Assembly (NCBI GenBank): GCA_963761475.1
Contig: CAVXGT010000019.1
Span: forward strand, 930,001-994,000
DNA: 64,000 nucleotides
Direction of reading: 5' to 3'
Source of the DNA: Ga0077555 sp963761475
GTDB taxonomy: Bacteria > Pseudomonadota > Alphaproteobacteria > Rhizobiales > Hyphomicrobiaceae
The notes under the pieces were generated by a model. That model saw only the letters and a program-made list of their open reading frames with translations. It was not told the DNA's origin and searched no databases. A program made the translations under genes and the position numbers. Positions 1 through 8,061 of the stretch are shown here, one piece after another; position 1 is the first letter of the stretch, and every line of letters begins with the position of its first letter.

Positions 1-331
1 CTGTCGCATCATAGCGTTGCTGGCGCCCCTGGATGTTCCGAAATTCACTCGGCGGTCAGCCGCAGGGGACGGGAGATGCCAGAGCCGGAGCGCCAAGTGC
101 TGACGCTGATGGCTGATCGTCGCCTAGGCTCAGGCTGGCGCCACCAAATGAACTTGGCGCTCAGAGCTGGTCGGTCGGGCCTACGAGGCGCCAGGGCGCG
201 TTGCGGCGAATTGAGCGACCACATGCGCAAAGAAACGAGCGGCCGGTTTCGGCAGTCATGGTTCGTGACAATGAATTGCCCGGCAGTTGATGGTTTCGGC
301 CTGTCGGAGCGTGGCGGAGGTGTCGTGCGAT
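1..331. other. left edge, no supportable gene
   Basis: This stretch precedes the LysR gene. One plus-strand frame stays open through it, but its product is Arg/Gly/Pro-rich and resembles no family. A GGAGG at about 316-320 is the ribosome binding site of the regulator starting at 332. I see no terminator or repeat. Confidence 0.5.
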
Positions 332-1324
332 ATGGATATCCAGGACCTACGCATTTTTGCTCGCGTGGCGCGCGTGCAGAACTTGACGGCCGTGGGCGCC
401 GAATTCGAGCTTAGCGCCGGGACGATCTCCAAACGGTTGCAGGCGCTGGAAGGCGAACTCTGCGCACGGCTATTCGACCGAACGACGCGCTCGATTTCGA
501 TTACGACCGAGGGTGAGAAGCTGCTGGAGCAGGTCGAGCGGGTGCTGGAGTTGCTCGATGCGGCAGTTGCCGACCTTTCGGAAAGCGTTGCGCATCCCAA
601 GGGCAAGCTCAGGGTTTCGGCGCCTGCAAGTCTGGGGCGGGGTGTCGTTGCGCCGGCCGCATGCATGTTCATGAAGGCCTATCCGGACATCGAAATGCAG
701 ATCGACCTGACCGACCGGGTCGTCAGTTTGCACGATGGCGGCTATGATGTCGCGATCAGGACGGGGGCACTCGAGGATTTGCGACTGGTTGCCAAGCGGC
801 TGGCGGCAGACCCGCAGGTTATCGTGGCTTCGCCCGACTACATCGAACGTCATGGCCGTCCCGCCAAGCCCGACGATCTCGCACAGCACTCATGCCTTAT
901 GCTGGGCGATGGTCAACAATGGCGGCTGCAGCGGCGTGGCAAGACATTCGATATCAAGGTTTCCGGCCAGTTGCGCTCCGATAATGGCGAGTTGCTGCGT
1001 CATGCGGCGATCGAGGGACTGGGCATCCTGAGGGTCGCACATTCGCGTGTTGCGAGCGAAATCAAGCGCGGCCTCCTGGTGGTGCTGATGGAAGACTACG
1101 ATGCGGGCAACGACGCGGCAGTGTGGGCCATTTATCCGAGCAGCCGGCACATTCTCCCGAAGCTGCGCGTGTTTCTCAACTTCATGGCGGCCTGGTTGAA
1201 GGATGCCTCGGCTCTTTCCACAGCGATGCCCGTTGCCGGGGCGACGCCGGACCTCGAAGAGATCATGCGCCGGCTTTCGCGGCGCAAAACTGCCTCCGGG
1301 GCCGGCGGCCGGCGTCGCGGCTGA
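332..1324 (+). CDS. LysR family transcriptional regulator
   Basis: A 330-residue DNA-binding regulator. The N-terminal winged helix-turn-helix occupies about residues 1-60 (recognition region around LSAGTISKRLQALE, followed by RLFDRTTRSI). The effector-binding type 2 periplasmic-fold domain covers about 90-300. The start at ATG 332 is preferred over an upstream ATG at 287 because MDIQDLRIFARV is the usual LysR N-terminus and GGAGG precedes it. The gene converges on the CoA-ester lyase with only 3 bases between the two stop codons. It may control the acyl-CoA genes at 1.3-3.7 kb, but LysR proteins usually regulate divergent rather than convergent genes, so the target is unknown. Confidence 0.9.
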   Translation: MDIQDLRIFARVARVQNLTAVGAEFELSAGTISKRLQALEGELCARLFDRTTRSISITTEGEKLLEQVERVLELLDAAVADLSESVAHPKGKLRVSAPASLGRGVVAPAACMFMKAYPDIEMQIDLTDRVVSLHDGGYDVAIRTGALEDLRLVAKRLAADPQVIVASPDYIERHGRPAKPDDLAQHSCLMLGDGQQWRLQRRGKTFDIKVSGQLRSDNGELLRHAAIEGLGILRVAHSRVASEIKRGLLVVLMEDYDAGNDAAVWAIYPSSRHILPKLRVFLNFMAAWLKDASALSTAMPVAGATPDLEEIMRRLSRRKTASGAGGRRRG

Positions 1325-1327
1325 GGC

Positions 1328-2211
1328 TCAGGTAACGCCGGCGGCCTTGGCACGCGCGAGGACACGCTCGGCAAGCTTCAAGTGCGGCATGTCGATCATT
1401 TGGCCATCGAGGCTTGCGACACCGGTTCCTGGTGCCGCGGCGAAGGCATCGGCCACGCGTTGGGCGTGGGCGACTTCCTCGGCACTGGGCGTGAAGACAG
1501 CGTTAATCGTTGCGACCTGATCGGGATGGATGGCCATCTTGCCGGTAAAGCCGTCGCGCTTGGCGGCGCGGGTTTCGGCTTCCAGGCCCTTGGCGTTGCG
1601 GAAGTCGGTGTAGACGGTGTCCATAGGCTGGGCATTGGCTGCGACGGCCGTGATCAGGCAGAGATCGCGAACGAGGCGATAGGGGGAGGTCAGGCCGCCG
1701 GCCTCGTCGCGGCTGGAAAGGGAGCCGATGACGGCGCCCAGATCCTCGGCCCCCACGACAGGCCCATCAGGCGGCTCGAGGCGTCGACGTAGGTATGCAG
1801 CTGGAGCACCGAGACGGGTACTTCGGTGACGATGGCTAGAATGCGGGTCTGGCCGTTGGTCAGGCCATGCTGGCTCTCGGCATGGCCAAGGGCGATGGAC
1901 AGCTTGTGGACGTCTGCGCCCGATTGCGGTTTCGGCAGAATGACGCCGGCTGGCGCGGCGGCCATGACGCCGGCCAGATCGGCCTCCCAATCGGTTCCAT
2001 CGAGAGGATTGATGCGGACCCAGAGTTCGGCGCTGGCGCCGCCTGCCCGGGCCGCTTTGATGAACTCGCGCACCATTTCGCGCGCCACGGGACGGCGGGC
2101 GGCGGCGACGGAGTCCTCGAGATCGAGAATGAGCCCGTCGGCCGGAGAGCCAAGAGATTTTGCAAGCTTGCGCTCACTGTCGGCTGGAACGAAAAGCATT
2201 GAACGCAGCAT
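1328..2211 (-). pseudogene. HpcH/HpaI-type CoA-ester lyase (citrate lyase beta-like), frameshifted
   Basis: The N-terminal part (from MLRSMLFVPADSERKLAKSL, with GLILDLEDSV and VRINPLDG) and the C-terminal part (AEDLGAVIGS through MAIHPDQVATINAVFTPS) are both typical of citrate lyase beta/malyl-CoA lyase-like enzymes that cleave or hydrolyse CoA esters with a divalent metal. They lie in different frames. The switch falls at a run of five C on the plus strand (1750-1754). One extra base there restores GLSWGAEDLGAVIG and gives about 294 residues, the normal family length. This is either a real frameshift or a homopolymer sequencing error. It is upstream of no gene in its own direction and follows the MaoC hydratase gene by about 90 bases, so the two were probably co-transcribed. 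Confidence 0.8.
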
Positions 2212-2299
2212 GGGGTGTCGTGTCCTCGCGAAGGGCGGCAGTCGCCTGTTGGCGTGGTGGTCGCCGGTGGCTCGTCGATAGGCTGTTCGGCGCGTTCGA

Positions 2300-2755
2300 T
2301 CAGGATTTCGGCTTCTTGCGCATGAAGGCCTGACGGCGGCACTCGGCAACGAGCTTGCCGTCCTGATTGTAGGCGCGATGGATGAAGTCGACCACGCCGG
2401 CATCGGGGCGGGATTTGCTCTCGCGCTTGGCTGCCACTTCGGTGGTCGAGCGAATGGTGTCGCCATGGAACACGGGGTTCGGGAATTTTACGTCGGTCAT
2501 GCCGAGATTGCCGATCGTGGTGCCGAGCGTGGTGTCGCCGACGGAGACTCCGATCATCAATCCCAGTGTGAACAGCGAATTGACGAGGGGGCGGCCCCAC
2601 TCTGTCTTGGCTGCGAAATGGGCGTCCAGGTGCAGCGGTTGCGGGTTATGCGTGAGGGCGGTGAAAAGCACGTTGTCCATCTCGGTAACGGTGCGGGTGA
2701 TGGCATGCTCATAGACCTTGCCGATCTCGAACTCTTCGAAATACAGACCAGACAT
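2300..2755 (-). CDS. MaoC family dehydratase (enoyl-CoA hydratase-like)
   Basis: A 151-residue single hot-dog-fold protein. The MaoC hydratase signature is visible around residues 30-60 (FTALTHNPQPLHLDAHFA, then GRPLVNSLFTLGLM), giving the usual Asp/His active site for adding water to a trans-2-enoyl-CoA. The start at 2755 (MSGLYFEEFE) has AGGAGA about 9 bases upstream and is preferred over a 61-codon in-frame extension. It sits between the HIBADH-type dehydrogenase (34-base gap) and the CoA-ester lyase, which suggests a short acyl-CoA catabolic operon. The true substrate is not readable from sequence; mesaconyl-CoA-type hydratases belong to the same fold but are usually longer. Confidence 0.85.
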   Translation of the reverse strand: MSGLYFEEFEIGKVYEHAITRTVTEMDNVLFTALTHNPQPLHLDAHFAAKTEWGRPLVNSLFTLGLMIGVSVGDTTLGTTIGNLGMTDVKFPNPVFHGDTIRSTTEVAAKRESKSRPDAGVVDFIHRAYNQDGKLVAECRRQAFMRKKPKS

Positions 2756-2789
2756 CGTTGCAGTTCTCCTGTCGTTGCTAGCGGCTGGC

Positions 2790-3686
2790 TCAGGCGTCAC
2801 GTGTCTTGGGAAGCACGAAGCCCGCTCCGCTCTCGATCGTCTTGACCAGCTCGGTGATGTCCTTGTCAGCCTTGCCCTTGTACATCTCGTGCTTGAACAT
2901 GGCGGCAGCAGCCTGGCAAACCCACATCGGCACGCCAAGGCGCTCGCCCTGCTCGATGGCGAGAATGACGTCCTTGGTGAGGATGTGCATGGGTGCGCCG
3001 TAGGCGAACGAGCGGTTCAGAACGGAGCGGGGGATCTTGTCCTGGGTGGCGCTGTTGCGACCGCTGCCGCGATTGATCGCCTCGGTCATGACCTCGGGGC
3101 TGAGACCGCCCTTGGCGCCCATCACGTAGGCTTCGCAGGAGGCGGCAAGGGCGACTGCCGACAAGATGTTGTTGGTGAGTTTGAGCACCTGGGCGAGGCC
3201 AGGTTTGTCGCCAGCCACGGTGACGGGGCCCCAAAGCGAAATCATGGGGCGGACCTGCTCGACGAGATCGGACCTGCCTGACACCATCACCGAAAGGGTT
3301 CCGGCCCGGGCGCCGGGCGGGCCACCGCTGATCGGGCAATCGACGAGGTCGATGCCGCGCGCGGCGAGGGCCTTTTCCATCTCCTCGACCAGGGGCACGC
3401 CAACCGTGCAGGTGTTGACGATCAGTTTGACGGCCTCGCCGCCAGCAATACCGTTGGTGCCCAGCACGACGTCACGGAGTGCCGGCAGGGTCGGCAGCGA
3501 GACAAAGACCGTCTGACAGCGGTTGCCGACTTCGCGGGCGCTCGGGGCCGGGCGCGCCTGTCGCTCCACGAGCGGGGCCAGTGCGGCCTCGCGGACATCA
3601 TGCACGACCAACTCGTTGCCAGCCTCAAGAAGCTTCTCGGCCATCGGCAACCCCATGTTGCCGATCCCGACGAATCCGATTGCCAT
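2790..3686 (-). CDS. NAD(P)-dependent oxidoreductase of the 3-hydroxyisobutyrate dehydrogenase family
   Basis: A 298-residue beta-hydroxyacid dehydrogenase. It opens with the Rossmann dinucleotide motif GFVGIGNMGLPMA. The family substrate loop appears near residue 120 (DCPISGGPPGARAGTL) and the catalytic Lys near residue 170 (LAQVLKLTNNIL). Length and domain order are normal. It is the first gene of the minus-strand group with the MaoC hydratase and CoA-ester lyase. Family members act on 3-hydroxyisobutyrate, tartronate semialdehyde or related acids; the exact substrate here is not decided by sequence. Confidence 0.9.
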   Translation of the reverse strand: MAIGFVGIGNMGLPMAEKLLEAGNELVVHDVREAALAPLVERQARPAPSAREVGNRCQTVFVSLPTLPALRDVVLGTNGIAGGEAVKLIVNTCTVGVPLVEEMEKALAARGIDLVDCPISGGPPGARAGTLSVMVSGRSDLVEQVRPMISLWGPVTVAGDKPGLAQVLKLTNNILSAVALAASCEAYVMGAKGGLSPEVMTEAINRGSGRNSATQDKIPRSVLNRSFAYGAPMHILTKDVILAIEQGERLGVPMWVCQAAAAMFKHEMYKGKADKDITELVKTIESGAGFVLPKTRDA

Positions 3687-3851
3687 TGCTCGCTCCCGCG
3701 TCAGCTCGTTTGATCAAAGGCTAGCGTGGAGGCTTGGAAATGACGACCGGAAATTTTTCCGGACTGAAGTTGGGTGAACGACGGGCGTACGGAGGTTCGA
3801 TGATCGGCGTCGGCAAGGGGCAAAGCGCAAACGGCGCTCAGCCGTGCAGGA

Positions 3852-4889
3852 TCAGGCGGCGAGCAAAATGCGGGCTGCGAAGGCGGACAGCTCTGGCGGC
3901 AACTGGCTCGCTTCACGGGCAACGAAAGACAACAGCGCGGCCTCGGTGGTGTCGAGATCATTGCGTTCTTCGAGCCGTTCGATCAGCCAGCCGGCGCCTG
4001 CCTCCTCGATCACCTCGTTCGTGATGATCTCAAAGCGCTGGCGTTCGAGGCGGGCTACGGCGCGTTCTTCGACCGAGAGCAATGGTGCGGTCGACCAGAT
4101 GCGGATGCCGGGCATGATCTCGATGGTTGGTGCTGCGTTGCCATCGCGCGAGTGGTCAAGGGGCTGGGCGTCTTGGGGTGGGAGCTTGCGGACTTCGGGA
4201 TGCAGGTAGGGCGTTGCAAGTTGCTGGCGTGAGGCGACGGCATGGCCCGTGGCTGCCAGGACGGCGTTGCCAACGGACTGAACGAAGAGGTCCTGCCAGG
4301 CGGGTGTGGCGTGACCTGGCGTGATGGCCCGATGGATGGTGAACAGCGCATCGGCTTCGGCGCGGGTGACGGCGATGCTGGCTTCGCCGGCAAATGCCGA
4401 GATGAGGCGGGCTGCGAGATGGACGTCGGTGTCGGTGATGTTGCCGGCGGGAGCGGGTGCTGCCGCGCGCAATGGGCCCTTGCCCGTTTCGATCGCCAGC
4501 CGGATCTGCTGCAGGCCGAAGACGGCGAGGCTGGGAGGTGTCCAGCGCGCGGCTTCCAGGACATGGACCAGCAGCATCAATTCGGTCGAGGTCTCGACGC
4601 TGCCGAAGGCGCCGATGCTGTCGATGAGCCAGCGGGCGTTCTCGGCGACGACGTAGCCTTCAGGTTCAGCCTGATGAACCACGTAGTCGGAGACGACGTC
4701 AACGAGCAGGTTCGACCATTGGGGCGCCTGAATCGGACAGGCTGCATGCAGGCGTAAAAGGGTGTCGGCATCGTCCGTGGTGACGACATCGGAGGTCATG
4801 AAGGCGGTGCGCAGGCGTGCTACATCGGCATCGCGGATGGAACCACGATTGCGAATATCCTCGATCGAGATCGACTGAAGCATGCTCAT
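3852..4889 (-). CDS. hypothetical protein, alpha-helical, unknown function
   Basis: I do not recognise this 345-residue protein. The start at MSMLQSISIEDIRNRG (4889) is preferred over an upstream ATG at 4907. It has no signal peptide or membrane segment. The sequence is mostly helical, with Leu- and Ala-rich stretches and conserved-looking acidic patches (EAGAGWLIERLEERNDLDTTE near the C-terminus). Two segments look internally related: DVARLRTAFMTSD/ADTLLRLHAA in the first third and AVTRAEADALFTIHRA in the middle, each followed by PAWQDLFV- or PQWSNLLV-like text. This suggests a two-repeat architecture. Codon use resembles the neighbours. Confidence 0.75.
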   Translation of the reverse strand: MSMLQSISIEDIRNRGSIRDADVARLRTAFMTSDVVTTDDADTLLRLHAACPIQAPQWSNLLVDVVSDYVVHQAEPEGYVVAENARWLIDSIGAFGSVETSTELMLLVHVLEAARWTPPSLAVFGLQQIRLAIETGKGPLRAAAPAPAGNITDTDVHLAARLISAFAGEASIAVTRAEADALFTIHRAITPGHATPAWQDLFVQSVGNAVLAATGHAVASRQQLATPYLHPEVRKLPPQDAQPLDHSRDGNAAPTIEIMPGIRIWSTAPLLSVEERAVARLERQRFEIITNEVIEEAGAGWLIERLEERNDLDTTEAALLSFVAREASQLPPELSAFAARILLAA

Positions 4890-5047
4890 TGCGACACCAC
4901 CCCACACCTTGCCCGGCGTTGACGCTAGGGGGCGGGCGTTACCAAACCCCTAATCTCTGGCGTGTGGTGGACGGTCCGTTGCTTGCCGGTCACATATGCG
5001 GCAGCTCGTTCGCCGGGTGAAGTGCTGCTAGGGCTGCTGCCACGTGG

Positions 5048-5743
5048 TCAGAACGTGTAGCCGAAATGGTTGATCTCGGGGGCATACCAGGCAGCGATCA
5101 GGCGCTCGAACTCGGGCGAGTAGTGATCGCGATAGGAGCCAGAGCGTGTGCGCGAGACGTTTGTGCGTGGGAGGGTGACCTTGCCGGCGAGACCGATGGT
5201 CGCGAGGACAGTGGAGAAATCGTCCTCGAGGGTTTCGTAGCGGCCGACGAAATTGACGGCCACGGCGTCGTTGTCGGTATAAAGTTGCCAATTCTCGACG
5301 TAGGCCCGTCGCCGGTCTCGGTTGAACGCCTCGAACGAGATCTTGCTTCCCTGCGGCTCAGACTTTGTCTTGTAATGATACCAGGAGACCTGTCGGTCCC
5401 AGGGATTGCGCTCGAATGTGAACTTGTAATAGTCCCGCCAAACCTCCTCGCCGACATAGGTCCTGATGCGCCAGCCGGGCATGTGCTCGTAATAGCCGAC
5501 CGAGGGGTGGTAGTGGCGCTCGGGGCGGCCGAGTAGGCGCTTCAATAGCGGTCGGGTGGGCTTGTCCGGGTGATCGATGCGGTAGTTCTGCGCGGGTTTC
5601 TGACGAACGCCGCGAAGCTGCTCGGAGGCCTCTGTGATAACGTCATCGGGGCCACAAACGGCAGAGAGTGCCGCTTCGACCGACGTGGAGCCGGTCTTGT
5701 AGGTCTTGATGTAGATGAATTTGTGCGCATGGCTCAGGATCAT
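5048..5743 (-). CDS. sulfotransferase family protein
   Basis: A 231-residue cytosolic sulfotransferase-fold protein. The 5'-phosphosulfate loop for PAPS is visible at about residues 14-24 (KTYKTGSTSVE). The 3'-phosphate region is at about 105-123 (FTFERNPWDRQVSWYHY). These match the sulfotransferase family 2 (carbohydrate-type) pattern. The acceptor is unknown; surface glycans or lipids are usual targets. It stands alone, with no PAPS synthesis genes in the window. Confidence 0.85.
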   Translation of the reverse strand: MILSHAHKFIYIKTYKTGSTSVEAALSAVCGPDDVITEASEQLRGVRQKPAQNYRIDHPDKPTRPLLKRLLGRPERHYHPSVGYYEHMPGWRIRTYVGEEVWRDYYKFTFERNPWDRQVSWYHYKTKSEPQGSKISFEAFNRDRRRAYVENWQLYTDNDAVAVNFVGRYETLEDDFSTVLATIGLAGKVTLPRTNVSRTRSGSYRDHYSPEFERLIAAWYAPEINHFGYTF

Positions 5744-6078
5744 CTATCAGGCCCCCGCTCGCCCCTGTCCGTAGGTGCGATTGTAACGATAAAAGGGCAC
5801 CGTTGACACGCCGGCCGATCAGCGCAGGGGCGAGCGACGGTTCCGGTTCATCCGGCTGCGGTGTCGACATCCTCCAAGAGTGGAATGACGCCAGCTGCGC
5901 GCAGGTGGCGAATGCACAACTCACGCAAGACGGGATCCTCGAAGCGGATCAGCCGCTCGTAGGCGCTGGCGCCGGTCTTCGAGCTTGAGATCCATAAGCT
6001 CGACACGGCGAAGGGCTGACGCTGGTGGCCAGCCCTTCGAGGATACCGTGTGGGTGTGTGTGGATGGCTTGCGGTGCC
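5744..6078. other. intergenic region with a possible small reading frame
   Basis: Between the sulfotransferase and the small secreted protein gene. Apart from the doubtful 52-codon minus-strand frame listed separately (5848-6006), I see no gene, strong terminator or long repeat here. Confidence 0.4.
5848..6006 (-). CDS. possible small protein or gene remnant (52 codons)
   Basis: A GTG-initiated minus-strand frame whose codons end mostly in G or C and which reads as protein-like (ERLIRFEDPVLRELCIRHL, then AAGVIPLLEDVD) up to a TGA. There is no clear ribosome binding site, and the frame loses this character upstream of the GTG, so it may be the tail of a decayed gene. No family recognised. Confidence 0.2.
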   Translation of the reverse strand: MSSLWISSSKTGASAYERLIRFEDPVLRELCIRHLRAAGVIPLLEDVDTAAG

Positions 6079-6429
6079 TCAGTTGGCGTACCGCGTCTTC
6101 CATCGGCGCCAATAGTTGACCTGACGATCCGTGATCTCAACATTGATGTGATTGGCAGCATCGCGCTGGGCACGCTTGATGATGCGGAACTCGTGATGTT
6201 TGAGGCCGTTGCGTTGGGCGCGGCGGAGCGTCTCGGAGATGCGAGTTTGCTCGGCGATCAGAGCTTCGTATTCGCGACGTGTGAGAGAGCCGCTGTCACG
6301 TCCGTCTTGGATCTGGCGCATTTGCCAAGCCTGGGTGCGATGGATGGAGTCCGGTGAGTGGGCCGCTGCGCCGCTGGTCGTGAGAAGAGTGGCGACTGCT
6401 GCGATAATGCCAAGGCGTGTCATCAACAT
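6079..6429 (-). CDS. small secreted protein, paralogue of the protein at 9776-10153
   Basis: A 116-residue exported protein of unknown role. It has an N-terminal signal peptide (TRLGIIAAVATLLTTSGAAA, cleavage likely near residue 23), then a charged helical domain. The pattern Q-x2-RI/QI-x-G/D-x3-G-x-LTxRE-x3-L-x2-EQxRI-x4-RRA recurs in the protein at 9776-10153, and both end near Trp/Arg-rich tails (NYWRRWK here). ATG 6429 is chosen because GGAG lies 8 bases upstream. That ribosome binding site partly overlaps an inverted repeat (6440-6459). Probably periplasmic; possibly induced by a response regulator (see the 11-base-spaced repeats upstream). Confidence 0.8.
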   Translation of the reverse strand: MLMTRLGIIAAVATLLTTSGAAAHSPDSIHRTQAWQMRQIQDGRDSGSLTRREYEALIAEQTRISETLRRAQRNGLKHHEFRIIKRAQRDAANHINVEITDRQVNYWRRWKTRYAN

Positions 6430-6439
6430 GAGTTTGTCT

Positions 6440-6459
6440 CCATAAGTGCTTGCTTATGG
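6440..6459 (-). promoter_or_regulatory. inverted repeat overlapping the ribosome binding site of the 6429 gene
   Basis: CCATAAG (6440-6446) and CTTATGG (6453-6459) form a perfect 7-base inverted repeat with a 6-base loop. On the mRNA the 3' arm ends in GGAG, the presumed ribosome binding site of the secreted-protein gene. The hairpin would therefore hide part of it. Confidence 0.4.
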
Positions 6460-6481
6460 GACAGACGATAAACAGTTATGC

Positions 6482-6520
6482 CTGAACCGTGTTTGAAGGC
6501 GATGTTCAGCTTCAGTTCAC
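6482..6520 (-). promoter_or_regulatory. candidate response-regulator site: 11-base-spaced direct repeats
   Basis: Read on the plus strand, CTGAAC at 6482 and TTGAAG at 6493 are spaced 11 bases, and GTTCA at 6504 and GTTCA at 6515 are again spaced 11 bases. Direct repeats one helical turn apart are typical of OmpR/PhoB-type regulator sites. The block lies 53-91 bases upstream of the start at 6429. The paralogous gene has a matching element (10245-10261). Confidence 0.4.
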
Positions 6521-6566
6521 CGGCTCAGCATCGGCGGCGGCCGGCGATGCACAGCAAATCGACCAA

Positions 6567-7802
6567 TCAGATCGCGTCAGGCGCGAGGACGCCGGCAACG
6601 GCGAGTTGGGACAAGTATGCCTGCCGCTGCTTGGGGTCGAGGAAGGGCGATAAGTCCTTGGCAAATCGAGGGTAGTCCGGCTCGAGTTCGAGTATTCTTG
6701 CACCAGCCTGTCGGGCTTGTGCCACGCGTCCCAACGCCGCCAGCGAGGCTGCTAGCACGCGCCAGGTCGACGAGTAGTTCGGACTCTTCTCGATGGCGCT
6801 GCGGGCTAGGACAATCGCGCGCTCGTAGTCGCCGTCGGCGTAGAGGCAGAGCGCGTGGAAGAACTGGAATGTGGCGGCGTAAGGATCGAGCGGCGACAGA
6901 CGGATAGCGTGCTCGGCGTGACGGCGGGCTTCCTTGGTGCGGCCGATGTAGGCCAGCGAGGTCCCGAGCATCAACCAGGCGTAGGGTTCGCTCGGACAGA
7001 TTTCGATGGCGCGCTGCATCATGGCCATGCCGGTTCGAACGTCCTTGAGCAGATAGGAGTGGAGGTGGCCGGCTGTGGCAAGGGCCAAGGCATTCTCCGG
7101 CGCGCGGTCGAGGGCGGACTGCGCCAGCTGCAAGGCCTGACGTCCGGCCTGGCGACGATCTTGCACCCACCCCTGGCCGATGCGCATGGAGACCAGGCGC
7201 GCGTGCCAGGCGAAGGGAGCCGCCCAGTGACTGTCGAGCCCTTGCGCGTGGAGTAGGAGACGCTCGGCGCGGTGGTGACTGGCATTCGACAAGTTATGCA
7301 TAGCGGCGATGGCGCGTAGCAGCGTCTCGTGGGCCGTCAAGCTCGAAGACTTCGCCGTCAGGGCCTTGTCGATCTCGGCCTTGCGCATGCGGGGAAGGAT
7401 GAGAGTGATGACACGCTCGACGATGTAGGCGTCGACGTTGTGGAGGTCGGAAATGTGCACGTCGAACGGCGTGAACGTGTGGTTTTGGCCGACCTCGACG
7501 TCCTTCAATGTGTACTTGAACGTCAGGGTTTGGTCGGCCTGCACGATCTGGCCGGATACGATGTAGCGGGCGCCCAGGCTCTGGGCGATCTGGCGGGTCG
7601 GTGCGTCGAGGCCCCAATAGCCAAGCGTCGAGGAGGCTGAAATGACGTTGAATTCGCGGAACGTCATCAATGCGGATGCGATTCCGAAGGCAACACCTTG
7701 GCCGAACTCTCGATCTACAGTGCCATGCGGAATGCAAAAAAATGGCAATACGGCAATTGCCGGTAAATCGTCCCGCAGGCGGTCAACTAGTGTTTGATCC
7801 AT
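6567..7802 (-). CDS. TPR protein with an N-terminal FlgO/TolB-like domain
   Basis: A 411-residue cytoplasmic protein without signal peptide. Residues about 10-125 read like the module found behind many alphaproteobacterial adenylate cyclase or HTH regulators (PAIAVLPF, then ALMTFREFNVISASST, GARYIVSGQI and TFKYTLKDVEVG). Residues about 165-400 are tetratricopeptide repeats (ALDRAPENALALATAGHLHS, AIEICPSEPYAWLMLGTSLA, AIRLSPLDPYAATF, AIEKSPNYSSTWRVLAASLA). The expected N-terminal cyclase or DNA-binding domain is absent, so this is a stand-alone sensor/scaffold version. It is divergent from the GMC oxidoreductase with 259 bases between the starts. Confidence 0.8.
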   Translation of the reverse strand: MDQTLVDRLRDDLPAIAVLPFFCIPHGTVDREFGQGVAFGIASALMTFREFNVISASSTLGYWGLDAPTRQIAQSLGARYIVSGQIVQADQTLTFKYTLKDVEVGQNHTFTPFDVHISDLHNVDAYIVERVITLILPRMRKAEIDKALTAKSSSLTAHETLLRAIAAMHNLSNASHHRAERLLLHAQGLDSHWAAPFAWHARLVSMRIGQGWVQDRRQAGRQALQLAQSALDRAPENALALATAGHLHSYLLKDVRTGMAMMQRAIEICPSEPYAWLMLGTSLAYIGRTKEARRHAEHAIRLSPLDPYAATFQFFHALCLYADGDYERAIVLARSAIEKSPNYSSTWRVLAASLAALGRVAQARQAGARILELEPDYPRFAKDLSPFLDPKQRQAYLSQLAVAGVLAPDAI

Positions 7803-8061
7803 CCGAAGGTCTCCCGAGGCCCGGACGTGCGCGGTTCGCGACTTGGTGGTGTGGCCGACGGCAGCTCACACCCATGTATTTTGCCAAGCTGCCAGCGGAA
7901 CGCTACATCGACAAGGCCTCTCGGCTACATTTGACGTTACAGAGTGTTACCGCAACGCGCTACGCTGATTTTCCGTTACTGGTGAAGCGACTGCTGGGGC
8001 GTTGCCGGGATGGGCTTGCGCGCTATTCTGGAGGGCGTGGCAACGAAGAGGGACGAGAATC

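Noticed and set aside
7921..7970. A TTGACG that looked like a -35 box before the GMC gene
   Set aside because: No acceptable -10 at a 16-18 base spacing, so it was not annotated as a promoter.
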